A stretch of 64,000 bases of DNA from Sympetrum striolatum. Lineage: Eukaryota > Arthropoda > Insecta > Odonata > Libellulidae. Both the position numbers and the translations under genes were made by a program. This document shows, piece by piece, positions 1 through 11,580 of this stretch. Every line of letters starts with the position of its first letter. The first letter of the stretch is position 1. The stretch spans positions 1,302,001 to 1,366,000 of the forward strand of contig CANPUZ010000061.1 of the NCBI GenBank assembly GCA_947579665.1, given 5' to 3'. The notes under the pieces were generated by a model. The model saw nothing but the letters and a program-made list of their open reading frames with translations, was not told the DNA's origin and made no database searches.

Positions 1-2344
1 GAATCGTGAAAATAAATTGATTTGGATATTATACCAAAATGTGATTTGGTTTTATAAAGGCAGTTGGGAAATTAATTTTTCAGAGTATTATTTTAACTAA
101 ATAACAGCAAATAAATCGGAACATAAATAATAATTTTTATTGTAACCAAGCAATTTATCAATTCGTTAATTGATAAATCCATTGCTTGATAACTCACCCT
201 CTTGAATATTTAGTATTCTGAAAATCTCTGACATGAACACCAAAATCGAAATAAAATATCAATGTTAAAGCAGCAAAAGCTTCACAGACTTAGTTTAAAA
301 TCAACACAAGAATACTCCTTTGTCCTGTAAATTTATTCAAGGAGTATAAATTTATTTAAAGGCAAAATTTTACGTTAAAGATTGATAAGGCAATACTTCC
401 GAGCATACATTTGCAATTGGACAGGTTATACAAATATTTTGAATTCAAACCATCAATAAATACACTATAGATTTGATTTGGCCTCCAAGTACCGTATTTG
501 ACGGCATATAAGACGCACCGGCATATAAGACGCACCCTCAAAGTTGGCCACTCAAAAGGAAAACATAGTTTTAATAGTCCATGCGAAAGCTCGGTACCAC
601 AATAACTTAAAATGTAGTTTCTTATAGTTGTAAGGTTTCGTAAAAGCCAAATATTAACACAATCATTGAATGCAATTACCAAAGATATTTAGTATTAAGA
701 AAATTTAACAAATAGAAGCTATTTTGACATCATATATTTCAATAATTGAACTGCTAGCAATCGAACAAAATACAAAATAAAGCAGAAGGAATATTTATTA
801 TTACAGAATTGGGGAAAACATATTATGTTTATGTTTGTTAGCAGTCTTCAATTGATCTTCCTGCAGTCGCCAGGTACCTACGTATCATTTTTCGGTAGGT
901 GGTGGACCAGTATCCCTTGCTGCTGCTCTGTGTCCATGGACTTTAGCGTAATTTAACACTCACAGTTTATGTTGAATAGTGTAGTTTAATCTCTCATTTC
1001 CTGTAGTCATATTTCCGAGGGTGTTGTTTTAAACCAATAGTCTTACTCAGCAAGAAGAGGACACACTGTTCTGTTATGATCAGCCGGGTTGCGAGATCCA
1101 AACCTGAAAATATCGCGATACCGCTACCAGATCTCAGGGTTGCCAGATCTAGATCCGAAAAAACCGCCTCCAGATCGCGCTGAGATAGCCCAAATCCGCC
1201 CAATGTTCACTTTCAAACGGCATCAGTGGCGGCGCGTGACTAAAAAAACAGGGGGTTCACTTCAAAATTCGTAAATTTTTAAGTGGCCGTAATTATGAAT
1301 AAATATTCTGGAACATTCTAGAATATTGCCTCTGCTTGCATGGACGCTTTATAATTCACAACAACCAAGGATAAAAGCAGTAGAAATATGAAAATTAATA
1401 TTTCGGGTTGAATCATTATATCCCTTTGTTGAAAAAAAATCCCTATATTCTCGAAAATTAAGTTTTTATTTAATTTCTCGATTCATATTTCTCCGTATAT
1501 ATTTTTATAGACCAAAATACATATCAATATTCAAGTTGTATTTATTTTTCGAAATATCAAATATAATTATATGAAAATAAATGAATTACCTTATATTGTT
1601 TTATTCCGGGTTAAAGTATTTGGCAGAACTCTCACCGAATAATTTATGAGATTAATGCCCCAAATCAAATACACCTATTTTTGCCCAGGTCGCGTCCTTG
1701 TCTTTCGCAAAGAGCAAACAAGGGAAACAGTATAGCCCATTGGAAGAGTCGCAGCCACAAATCCAACTGATTCTCTCATATATCTATGGCTTAAACACTC
1801 GGAAGTATTGCCTACCTTTGCTTCTCTGACTCTGAGATAGATTCAGCAAAGGAATAGGACTTCCTACTTCTTTTATTGCACATTTTTCTTAAGCAGAAAT
1901 AGAGGAAAAATTAATCCCTTTCAGAAATTGGACACTATCCATCATAAAGACCGAGAAAAACTGTTCACAAACAAGTAACGCAGTAGGTTTACGTACTGAA
2001 TAAGCCACAAGCAACCACAACACCGGTAACTGAATAAGTACACTGGATACGAAAAAATTCCGTAAATTCACAATATTGCAGCGCATTATGGGTAGCCATT
2101 ACATAGCTGCAGACACCAGTGCATAAAATAACGTGCAAAGTAGGCGACACGAATAGCTAGTGCCAAGCTTTGTCGCCCAGGGACAGTATTAGGCGCCGGC
2201 AAATAAGGAAAGAACTCAAGTTCTACGCGTGTTAAACTAAAGTCAGGAAGCGTTAAATGCTAGAGTTTGGATAAAATGTTTCTTTTCAGGAATAGAGTTC
2301 GGGAAAGTGGCGGGCCCTATGTTCCTCCTCCTCAAGCCATGACT

Positions 2345-2697
2345 TCGTCAATAGCTAGGCTTTACCATTACTGGAAGGTATCACAACATTCATCAATTTT
2401 CAACAAATTAATTCTGGCAGATCTTACTTTAACTTCTCATAGTGCTGGCACGGAGAGAGCTGTGTCAATCCATACCTAACTTAAATCCAACAAACAGTCA
2501 AGGCTTTCTAGAGAAGCTATAAATTCTAGGATGTACACATCGCAATTAACAGTGTTGGAACTGCATATTATGACCAAGGATCTGCTGTTGCCCGTTTTTT
2601 AGAGATTAAAGAAAGAGGAAGAAAGCTTACAGATGCAGAAACTTATGAAATGCATGAATTTGTTAAAAAGTATTTTGCCAAGTACAACGTAATTATT
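2345..2697 (+). pseudogene. hAT transposase, C-terminal dimerisation region, frameshifted relic
   Basis: Frame one reads ARLYHYWKVSQ then SHSAGTERAVSIH, the tryptophan and 'SAGTERA-S' block of the hAT C-terminal dimerisation domain, and stops. The reading continues in a weak extension (LSREAINSR), then shifts frame at about 2550 to GTAYYDQGSAVARFLEIKE and ETYEMHEFVKKYF, the terminal segment of the same protein group. At least one stop and one frameshift break it, and no N-terminal zinc finger or catalytic DDE region is visible. It lies inside the 1224-3860 hAT element in the same orientation, so it is almost certainly that element's own dead transposase. Confidence 0.7.
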
Positions 2698-2759
2698 TCT
2701 TTAAAGAAACAATTAAAAATTGATTTTTTTATAAATTCTTATTTTAAATTAATTATCCA

Positions 2760-3440
2760 TATATATATACGAGTAAAAGTTGCTTGCATACTGAAGGAAT
2801 ATTGATGATACTAATTTCAAGTCGATATCACATCGGGAAAGTCCTCAAACGTAATTCTACAATCAAACTTTGAAATATATGGTAGAATACAAATGGTGTC
2901 CCAGCATCGAACCAATGATCATAAGGTAAAAGATAAATTGTAAATATGAAAGGCTCATTTCTTCTGCTTACATGACTATCCATATAATTTTCAATTTCTC
3001 GGTAAATGAATCATAAAGAACATTGAAATTCCCACCATACATTTCAAATGGTAGAGCCGCTTGGTCTCGAGTACAAGACATTTCGGAAGTTATGAAGACA
3101 TATAACGACCTGGTAGATATAAAACTTATTTAATCCAATTTTTTATATTGATATCGTACTGGGATGATCTTAAAATACGATTCCATTATCCCCATTCGCA
3201 ATGCATAAAGGAATGTAAATGGCACTCTGGAATCGAACCAAGAATAATCATGGAAACGTTAAATAGCGAATATGAAATGTATTGATGATCTCTATTCACA
3301 TGCCGGGTTTTAAGTTTCCGTGTCATCGGTAAGACATTTTTAAAAAATCTGAAAAATCGCCACAATACATTTTAAATTGGAGAATATTTGCCCTGACCTA
3401 GCGTCGAACATGGGATAATCTTCGAGGGTGTCTTTATAGT
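2760..3440. repeat. Dispersed repeat with internal 'catcgaacc' units, copy 1
   Basis: From 'cgagtaaaagttgcttgcat' (about 2769) this stretch resembles 41795-42140 in the same orientation. It contains two diverged internal units (around 2870-3060 and 3180-3440), each with a cat/tgg-aatcgaacc motif that resembles the reverse complement of a Pol III B box. It sits inside the hAT element, downstream of its transposase relic. It may be a SINE-derived repeat; the family is not recognised. Confidence 0.4.
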
Positions 3441-3868
3441 TTTCGTTGAACATACACAGCTTCCAGCGATTCCTCAAATTCCAACTCTCTAATTTGCCGG
3501 AAAGTGCATAAAACAAATTTCCGAAAATTCTATGAAGCCATCCTCGTCGGCTGTCGCTGCAACATAGTGCAGCGACAGGCCCATGTTTAAAGGCCGTATG
3601 CCCCTCTTTCCCCTCACCGCTCTTCACCTATAACGCGACGTCTGAAGGAGTTCACTTCGGGGAGTGAACCTTGCGCGAAGTCAAGCTAGTTGGAACCAAA
3701 AGCGGCAGGAATCGCGACTCAACGAAGGAAAAGTTAGGTCCAGTAATTGGCGTAATGGTTATTTGGGTTATGGTAAGAACATTGGTATAAATGAAAATAG
3801 TGCAGTAGTTTTCTTAGGGGGTTCAGTGAACCAGTGAACCCAATAGACCCGCCGCCACTGAACGGCAT

Positions 3869-4379
3869 ATGGGAAATTCATATAAATATATACCAAAATA
3901 AACATCTAAAGACCTTTATTTCGCAAGTGAATGCATGAAGCATATTCATTTTGGTTCATTAAGAATATGAAGAATTAAATAAATTTTTCAAAATTATTAA
4001 TTGAATCAATTTTCTTTTATTAACCATGAGTCGTTAGGATATAAACACTTATTGCACATTCAACTGACATATATTCTTAACTAAATAATTACAAAATGTA
4101 AATGAACAATAAAAATTTTTACAGTACAGTTTCCGATATATTCTTTTCATGGATCAGTTCTTTCCTCATCAATCATTATTAATGCTTCAAAGAGGTCGTC
4201 TCCGTTCTCTTCACTTCGGTGATGAATAGCGAAATAGCATCTCCTCAGAGGGAGTAAAGTGATCGCAGCAAACGTAACTGACCTAATTAAAATTTGAAAG
4301 TGCTTTAGGAATTACTATATTTTGGACTTGGAAAACTATAAAATTGCAATACAATTTCTCAACTTATTTTCAGTAGAAT
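3869..4379. other. AT-rich stretch without recognisable feature
   Basis: No open frame of note, no repeat end and no RNA gene was seen between the hAT right end and the next hAT relic. Confidence 0.5.
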
Positions 4380-5172
4380 GCTGGTATTATACTTACTTTT
4401 AGATGAATACGGATTCGTAAAATTGATTCCAGCATAATAGCCTTCATTCTGTTCCTCGGCTTTGTCTTTACAGCGTTCATTACGCTGAAGACTCTTTCTA
4501 CGACGGCGTTGCTTATCGGTAGGGTAAGCGCTTTCATGGCAAAATCAGCAAGATCCTTGTATGTCTGTTCTTTCGCTGCATTTCAGAGGTTGCGAACACA
4601 TGTCCAAAACCTCACAACGTCGATTTGTGATGGATCGACAGCTTCAGGACAAACCTCATGCAGAGACAGTGTGCCCAGTGCTCTCCTAAGAAAGCTGCTG
4701 ATGATAGAGTCTAATAAAGAAAGATATTCAAATAAGCATGGGTGCGCCAATGTGGTGATCTATTAAGACGTTTTATATCGCTTGCCAAATAATCGTAACT
4801 ATTTTTTCCTTCTCTCGCTTGGCAACCTCTTGCAGGAAAGAACTCTCAAAGACTCGTATACCTACAGCACTAAAAAATTTCAGCATAGAAAAAAATAAGT
4901 TTTTAATAGATATTGGACTCGTCCTAACTATAAATCCAAACAACACTGCTGACAAGTTTCCAATAGTTCACTTATGTAAACTACTATCTTGGAAAGTTTA
5001 ATAAGTTGGCCTTAAATTCCTCTGGTTTCCAATGCATTTAGTTTTTGAAAGATTTGTCATATTTGTAGTAAGAAGCGGGCATGAATAAACTAGCCCATGT
5101 AAGTTACACGTTTTTCGGTTTCTGGGCTGCCTTGGACCCCCTCCCAATTGGCAAATCCTGGCTGCGCCACTG
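4380..5172 (-). mobile_element. hAT element fragment, minus strand, with 5' terminus at 5172
   Basis: The right edge reads ..ATCCTGGCTGCGCCACTG at 5155-5172, i.e. a minus-strand hAT start CAGTGGCGCAGCCAGGAT. The same terminus recurs at 28053 and 39551. A minus-strand transposase remnant lies at 4385-4700. Sequence 4690-4980 also recurs at 39060-39360. No matching left terminus or target duplication was found (the 8 bases after 5172 are ccacaact), so the inner end is lost or overwritten. Confidence 0.6.
4385..4700 (-). pseudogene. hAT transposase, dimerisation domain relic
   Basis: The minus strand reads HEVCPEAVDPSQIDVVRFW, an in-frame stop, then NAAKEQTYKDLADFAMKAL and LPISNAVVERVFSVMNAVK followed by TKPRNRMKAIMLESILRIR. 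'LP-SNA-VERVFS-MN--KTK-RNRM---ML--ILRIR' is the hallmark hAT C-terminal dimerisation block. One in-frame stop is visible. A splice-donor-like gtaagt follows the final HLK codons at about 4395. Only the last third or so of a transposase is present; the N-terminal and catalytic parts were not found upstream (4700-5172). This is a dead copy of the element that ends at 5172. Confidence 0.75.
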
Positions 5173-5333
5173 CCACAACTGTGGCACAACTGGCTGCCAC
5201 ACTGCAACAACAACACAAAAGGAAGAGGGTAATCTGAGAAAGCCCAAATCGCGGTCATATGATCCACAATCAGCCCTTTCAGCTGTAAGCACCGCATTAA
5301 TCGCGCTAGCGGCTATTTTCCATGAACAATGCA

Positions 5334-5816
5334 CCGTAATTTTCCAATTATGATACGCACCCACTATAAGACGCACCCTCGTTATTACAAGCGCAATGTG
5401 AGAATTTTCTTATCACCATGTATAGTACGCATTTGGTTTTTAGAGAATGGAATTCTACGCTATTATTCGCGTATGGTCATCTGCCGGATTCAGCACCCAA
5501 CAGATCACCGCGCAAGCATGGAATGCTGCTAATGGCTTTCCCCCTTACGTACCCCTTTGATTTCTCAATGTGACGATCTATCAGTAACAGTTCTTCCCCT
5601 ATGAATTTTAATTTAATAATTTTCTTAATATGCAGAAGTGTTCTTTTCAGAATAAACATGAAATCAGAATACATATATGTATGTTGAGTTATTTACTTCA
5701 AATGTCACCTACAGCCGGAATAAAAAGATGATGTTTGTAACCATGTATAATACGCACCCTACTTTTTTGACGTATTTTCAAGGAAAAAAATGCGTACTAT
5801 ACATGGAAAATTACGG
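5334..5816. mobile_element. TA-flanked MITE nested in copy A
   Basis: The left end CCGTAATTTTCCAATTATGA at 5334 pairs with ..CATGGAAAATTACGG ending at 5816. TA follows at 5817-5818, and CA (a decayed TA) precedes at 5332-5333. Subterminal 'gcgtactatacatgg'/'atacgcacccactataagacgcacc' echoes the outer 492-6303 element, so the two belong to related families. The equivalent in copy B is 28222-28706, where the left TA is intact and the right end is mutated. Confidence 0.6.
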
Positions 5817-6639
5817 TACTTATTTGCTTTTCGGGGGGAGGAACGGGAGAACCGTGAGACTTAATATTAGAATAATTGCGCTCGAAAAAAAACGTAGTCG
5901 CAGTTTTCGAAGGTAGCCCAAATCGCGGCCATTGAATAAGCAACCCGCCCATTGGGCGGAATACCGCCACAGGGACTTTCAAACCCGCCCCTGAGCACCT
6001 GAGGATAGCCCAATTCGCGGAAATCCGCCCAATCTGGCAACCCTGCCAGATCTCGCTAAAATAGCCCAATGTTCATTTTCAAACTACATGTTGGAAGTTC
6101 ATAATAAGTAATACCAAAGTGATAATCAGAGTATAACTGATATAATGGAGCCGAAATAGGTAGTATAGACCATCTGGGCTAAAAATAGCAATCAGTATTA
6201 AAAGTTAACCTGTGGAGGTTGTACCTTCACATATAAGACGCAGGGAAACTTTTCGAGACATAATTTAGGAAAAACGGTGCGTCTTATATGCCGTCAAATA
6301 CGGTAATTTATAATCAGTGCTGGTCCATTAAGTAGTCAATAAATAAATAAAATAAAATTTTAGCCTTATAATCCTGTTTACTTCAATAAACTATCAAAAA
6401 TAGATCAAATGTGATGTTATTTAGCCATAACATTAAGAATTTTTCATAATCAGTTTAATTATTGATATTAAATTCAATACAAAATATGTATAAATGATTC
6501 TGAATAAAAGGAAGATGACAACCTTGAATAACTAATTCAAGCAAATGGTTCTCAATTCTTTAACAATACACACAGCATTCTATTTAAACCATGAGGACCA
6601 TAGACCAACTGTTTGTAATCAGACAAACTTTAGATAAAT

Positions 6640-7600
6640 GCTATGAGCATAATTTTGAACTGCATTTGCTATTGTAGAGGTTAGACAAGCATTTGATAGT
6701 AAAAACAGGATCAAACTCTGAGAAGCAATGGAGGATATGGAAATTCCATCCAAAATAATTATATTGATTGAAATTAAATTGAAGAAGAGCATGGCTAAAG
6801 TAAACATACATAATAAATTGAATTTGAATTCAGTACTGGGATAAAGCGAGGAGATGGCCTATGGGCCACACTGTTTATTCTAGGATTACACAAAGCTGTG
6901 GAAAAATAGAACAAAGAGGAACTAGATTTAACAAATAAATAGAAAGAAGCAAGCAAAATGGGATTGATAATTAATACCAGTAAACCTAAATATATACTTA
7001 TGAACTCAACTGGCAAACATAGAGTCACCCAGGATTTGGAGATAGAACAGATAAAATTTGATAGTGTGGAAGAGTTTAAATATCTAGAATATATAACTTA
7101 CAAAAAAAGCATAATATGAATAAATGAATGAATACAAGCAAGGAATAAAAGTTAGTGTGCAAATATAAAGATACTCAAGAGGAAGTTAATAAACAGAAAC
7201 TCTTAAGTACAAATATAAAAATGAATGGTTATATGAGAATGGATTTTGGCAAAGGAGAACCAAAGAGGAGTTAAAGACAATAATGAATTGGGGAAGATAA
7301 GTTCATTTAATCTTTCAGAATAGAATGCTCGGACCATGTGGAAAGGATGCAGAGACAGCAATAAGGTGATAGAAGGGAGACTGTATGCCACTAGATGGAG
7401 AGGAAGGTACAGATTGAGATGACTAATTCATAAAGGACATGGAGAAGATGAAAGTGAGAAGACAGAGAAGTGGAGGCTGATCTGAGTGGAGGGTCACATA
7501 GGGCTGAAGTTCCAAAGAGAAAGTTAAATTGAGACTTAAAGACCATTTTTAAGTGACTTCTAATTAGTGCGGAAAAAATTATATTAAATGTTATCACACT
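6640..7600 (+). pseudogene. Non-LTR reverse transcriptase relic (copy A)
   Basis: With frameshifts, the plus strand reads KLEAMEDMEIPSKIIILIE-like and KKSMAKVNIHNKL-like segments. It continues with MGLIINTSKPKYILMNSTGK and VTQDLEIEQIKFDSVEEFKYL. These correspond to the region around RT motifs A to D and the thumb of Jockey/RTE-type retrotransposons ('IN--K-K-M--', 'V--FKYLG'). The YADD box itself is not preserved. Further downstream, remnants of an arginine-rich tail can be guessed to about 7500. The relic is multiply frameshifted and is duplicated at 29530-30490. Confidence 0.5.
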
Positions 7601-8935
7601 TTCTATGCCTTGTGTAATATTTTGTATCTATATATAGTTTAAATCAGTCTATATAATATTAACATAAGTATACCATACAACATTTTAAAACCAGGAACTA
7701 ACAGATGAGACAAAAAAAGCTCACATGGACCATATCCTGTTTTCCCTGACTTTTCTTGTAAATATTAATCTATTATTTATTTTTCATACTACTATATTTG
7801 CCATTAGCTCTTTTATTTTTACAAATTCACGTATTATTTAAGATTATTGTACAACAGCTATACCTTTTATTAAGTGTAATGATAATTAAATAATATATTT
7901 TACCAAAAATGTCACTTTGAATTTAGTATTTCTGTGTCAAAATAAAATCTACATACATTATAGTCCACTTTCATATTAATGAAAATTAAATGTATTTAAA
8001 AATCGTTTTGTAAATAACACCGATTATGGGAAATAATGGTTTACATCGAAATTTTCTACATTCCAAAGTTTATTTCCAATTTTTTTACGATCAAGAAAAT
8101 GGCAAGAAAACGACTTAAGTAGTCGTGATGGTATTCAAAATAAAACCTATTTTCATTATAACCATATTTCATTTAAAAGAACAAAAAGATATATTTGAAA
8201 ATCGTGTTTTAAATTATATCGCTCACCAGAGTTAATGGTTTTAATCAAAGCTTCCTAATTAAATATCAAGAAATAGCCGAAAAACGACTTTCGTAGTGCT
8301 GTCAAATTAAAGTCTATTTTCATTATAATCAACTTTAATTTAAAAATTATAAAAAACAAACGGATGTATTTAAAAATCTTATTTTTAATAATAATGCTTT
8401 CTGGACGCAATGTTTTAGTTAGATCGTGTAGATATATAATCAAAAGAATAGCAGTTTGACTCCATCGTAGCCACATTTCTTGTCACCACAAGTACTATGC
8501 TGAAATTAAAATTAATAGCTTACAGTCGTTTTTCTAGATAAAACGATACAACAGGGTTGAGCAATTTAATTTCGGATGTTTCAGTGGAAAATACTCTTCG
8601 ATTCTAAAGAATTACTTTTTTTCATGAGCCGTCATATGATTAGATCAAATCTGCACATCGACATTATATCAGCTAATGCATTACTTCGTTTAAGGTCTTT
8701 TGTTTTAATAACATTGTGATTCAACAAAAAGCGACAAAAGATAAATTTAAAGCACGATATGATATTAGTTTCCGCGAAGTCTCTGTTCAGATAAACTGGA
8801 GAAATAATAATTTTCATAAAAAAATATGGAAAGAAGGTGAGAAATATGATCAGTCACTTGATATATTTACAGTAAAAAAATAGCAATTCGTTTAAAAAAT
8901 ACGGCATGAAGAAGCAATTGATAGTATTTTCTTAC
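7601..8935. other. AT-rich non-coding part of repeat copy A
   Basis: Matches 30490-31892 of copy B closely. Short phrases such as 'gaaaacgactt.cgtagt' recur at about 8108 and 8281, giving a weak internal tandem pattern of about 170 bp. No coding frame is shared by both copies. Confidence 0.5.
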
Positions 8936-9115
8936 CTTCGGGATAATTTACTCAACTCTCGTAATCCGAAAAAATAACACTTTATTCCCGATCGTAATCA
9001 ATACAGAAACTTTACTTCATCAACACGCTCAACACCAAACACAACTCAAACTGTTTATTTATTTTTCTCTCGCTACCATTATTGTCCTTAGCAACTGCCG
9101 CGTCGCGTATTTATA
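8936..9115 (-). promoter_or_regulatory. Candidate minus-strand promoter plus untranslated first exon ending in a splice donor
   Basis: The minus strand has TATAAATA at 9115-9108, followed leftward by an Inr-like region and about 150 bases without an intact reading frame. It then has a consensus donor, CGAAG|gtaaga, with the exon ending at 8936. Copy B keeps the donor (gtaaga at 31886-31891) but not a clear TATA box. If real, it would drive transcription leftward into the repeat. This is inference from motif spacing only. Confidence 0.25.
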
Positions 9116-9409
9116 ATAGTTCGCAGCATTTCCATGAAATAACGTTGGGCGCAGGAATATTTTATAAATAAGCACTGCAGTCACAATTCCACAATATTTC
9201 TTAGGGCAATTGCGCGACACTCGAATTATTTTCCGCAGCACTTCGTAAACCGACTAAAATCCTTGTATGTTCAGCAAGAAAAACTCGAAGTACAATTTCT
9301 TGGTGATAAAGCACGAAACACACTTGCACTTTGCCAACATAGGTAAGTCCTCTAAAAGATACGTTTTCGATGTGAACATCTCGATTGCACGCGAAGAACT
9401 GAAAATCAC

Positions 9410-11427
9410 AGAACAACAATCTAATAGAAGTGAACTAAGTGAAGTGTTGAAAGGTGGAAGCAGGACAGGAACTGTGCGAGGCGGAGGATTTTCAGTTTAG
9501 GAGGATGGAGGGGAGTTAGAGGAAGGGAGGAGAAAAGGAGGAAAGGTGGAAGAAGATTTGCATCACGAATCCTCTTCGCGAATTTGTTTGAATGGATAAT
9601 GAAAGTTCATCACATTTCTTATCATCTCCCTTATGCATGTATCACTATCGCCACTTCATGATAATTATTTAATCGGATTTTCAACTCATCGCCGATCAAT
9701 TGCAGCAAATAAAGCATCGCTAGGTAAAGTTATCGATCAGGAGTGTTTGGAAATAATTTTTTTTTAATTAAAAAATTGCCCTATTTCTATGAAATTTTCT
9801 GGGAAGACACTTGAAATATTGCGGCTTATTAAGCAATTTAAAAGAAGTAAGTACCTCTTGTAGTTACTGAGATATGTTGATTATAGTGAACCAGGTACAG
9901 AAATGGCCTCCGGAGACCATGTTTTTTGTGGTAGTTCAGGCATTTGGACGCCAGATGTAGCGGCGATCGACGAGTTTCACATCCTGAAATAAGCGTGATA
10001 TTCACTAAATTAAGCAGTGTTTTTGTCGCAAATGTTGCTTTGTTTTAAAAAAAAAGATGTCACCCTCACGTCCGGATAGCAAGCTTTAGTTGGTTTTCAA
10101 GCTAATTACGCTTCCAAGGTCTTTTAACAGAAATGGGAAATGGGTGCCTGTTAGAGTTGAAATAAGTCTAAATCGCCCTACCGGGGAAGCGAGGAAACAT
10201 CAAAAATGGTCGTTTTTACCCATCGCTATACAAAACTACTTATAATTGCCAACTAATTGCTTACGAAAACATATAAAACTATTTGACTCCTGGGACATGA
10301 CCATCCTTTTACCAATGCTTCGTTCTGTTGTCAGTACCTTAACCCTTTCCTTGAATGCTACGTTCTCTTAACATATTCCGTAGGTGGGTGATCCCGTAAG
10401 CTAGTGGCAAGGGCATGCATTCGTCCCAGAAGTTAAATGTTATCATCCAAGATTAATTCCCCAGACCGAAAACATTACGAGGATAGTGAAGCAAAGTTTA
10501 TCGCAAAAATATGATAATTGCACGATTCGGAAATGTTAACTTTAAAAAGAAAACGAAAACTCGGCCCAATTTTTAATGACGAATTCCGGATGACATTGTT
10601 TCGCTGATTTTTCTGGAATTCGCGAATTACCACATTTTATTTTAAAGCAAGAGTATGCGTCGGAGAAGAAACCACGAGCCTGGGGCCATATTATGTAACT
10701 CGTCGGTTTGGAAGCAGTTGGTTCGATTTCAAATCCAACCTACTGGAGAAGAAATCGTGATCTCTCACCGACTCGGCCTCTAAATCCTATTTTGTAGCAT
10801 TGTCGGGCAGAAAACTACCAAACCGACTGCCCCCACCCACTTTAAGGGGAAACATCGCAGCATTTCCGAAAGTGACGGTCACGTGCTTCATCTCAACCAA
10901 TGAGAGGGCAAACGAGTAGACAAATGAAGAATGAAACAAGGCGTGTAAAAGCAGATGTAAATATCGATGTTATGTATGAAATTTTAGGTAACTAAGATTT
11001 GTTGTTGTCCTTTGTTGATTGCTTACAAAAGTTTTGAAAGAAATCTTACTGGGAAGATATTTATAATTGCATTAGTTAGTTTGTATGGTCTTATATGGTT
11101 GATGTTTGAATTTAATATAAATTGATCGCAGAAGATATTCCAGTGCCCAAATTCGAGCACACTTATGGTAATAAAATATCGATATCTAATATACTATCAG
11201 CCCTACAGTGAATCCCTAAATTTCGTAATTTTATTAACTGGAAGTCGGTTCGTGATTTTAAGAACTTAGTATCAGTGAAAGAAGTACAAAATTAGTAAGT
11301 ACACAGTACCTTCAATACACTCACTGACTGATTTCTTGGAGGTTAGATTTCCACAAATTCCTTTGGTGCTTCATAAAGTTATTGTTGGAACTGTTGCTGT
11401 CTTCGGTAAATAGAAATTTACCCTGTC
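9410..11427. other. Intergenic sequence, no gene recognised
   Basis: A purine-rich stretch (9500-9560, gga-repeats) follows the end of the duplicated block. Around 10677-10880 there is a GC-richer segment with weak inverted motifs (ggtttgg/ccaaacc), possibly an old MITE. No coding frame with family similarity was seen. Confidence 0.4.
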
Positions 11428-11580
11428 GGTAAATTTCTAGTTTCTAGGACGTTCAGATTCACTATAATACGTAAAATATGCCGCCATCTTTCAAGTGCCT
11501 CCACCTAAAATATCGTCGAAATCGGGCCAAAACCACTTGACAAAAAAAAAAGGCTGACTGTGTGAAACTAGAAATTTACC
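11428..11580. mobile_element. 153-bp MITE with perfect 17-bp inverted repeats
   Basis: GGTAAATTTCTAGTTTC at 11428-11444 is the exact reverse complement of 11564-11580. The 5-bp direct repeat CTGTC flanks it at 11423-11427 and 11581-11585. No coding capacity. The superfamily is not assignable from a 5-bp duplication alone. Confidence 0.5.

Larger units (their letters stand above)
1224..3860 (+). mobile_element. hAT-superfamily DNA transposon with 8-bp target site duplication
   Basis: The element starts CAGTGGCGGCGCGTGAC at 1224 and ends with the inverted version (..CCGCCGCCACTG) at 3860. The 8-bp direct repeat aacggcat lies immediately outside at 1216-1223 and 3861-3868. CAGTGGCG-type ends with an 8-bp duplication are diagnostic of hAT elements. 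Subterminal copies of 'ggttcac' occur at both ends. The only coding remnant is the C-terminal transposase piece at 2345-2697, on the same strand. The rest is decayed and AT-rich. Confidence 0.85.
492..6303. mobile_element. TA-flanked terminal-inverted-repeat DNA transposon with nested insertions (copy A)
   Basis: The left end begins CCGTATTTGACGGCATATAA at 492. The right end is its exact reverse complement, finishing at 6303, with about 28 bp of perfect inverted repeat. A TA dinucleotide flanks each side (490-491 and 6304-6305), as expected for the Tc1/mariner/pogo superfamily. The same motif 'cggcatataagacgcacc' is repeated in tandem just inside the left end. No transposase belonging to this element was found, so it is probably non-autonomous. 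Its original length is masked by the hAT insertions between about 1054 and 5172 and by the MITE at 5334-5816. Confidence 0.7.
1..9409. repeat. Large direct repeat, copy A (left part cut by the window edge)
   Basis: Positions 1-1053 match 21074-22118 nearly base for base, and 5106-8940 match 27990-31890. Weaker matching continues to 9409/32175. The middle (1054-5105) is unrelated to the middle of copy B. The shared block contains a TA-flanked inverted-repeat transposon, a nested MITE, a reverse-transcriptase relic and long AT-rich non-coding DNA. It could be a segmental duplication of the host or a very large composite transposon. The left boundary lies outside the window, so no end can be defined here. 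Confidence 0.9.

Noticed and set aside
10677..10880. Possible Harbinger- or hAT-like MITE beginning ggggccatattatgtaac
   Set aside because: Only short inverted motifs; no defined ends or target duplication could be shown.
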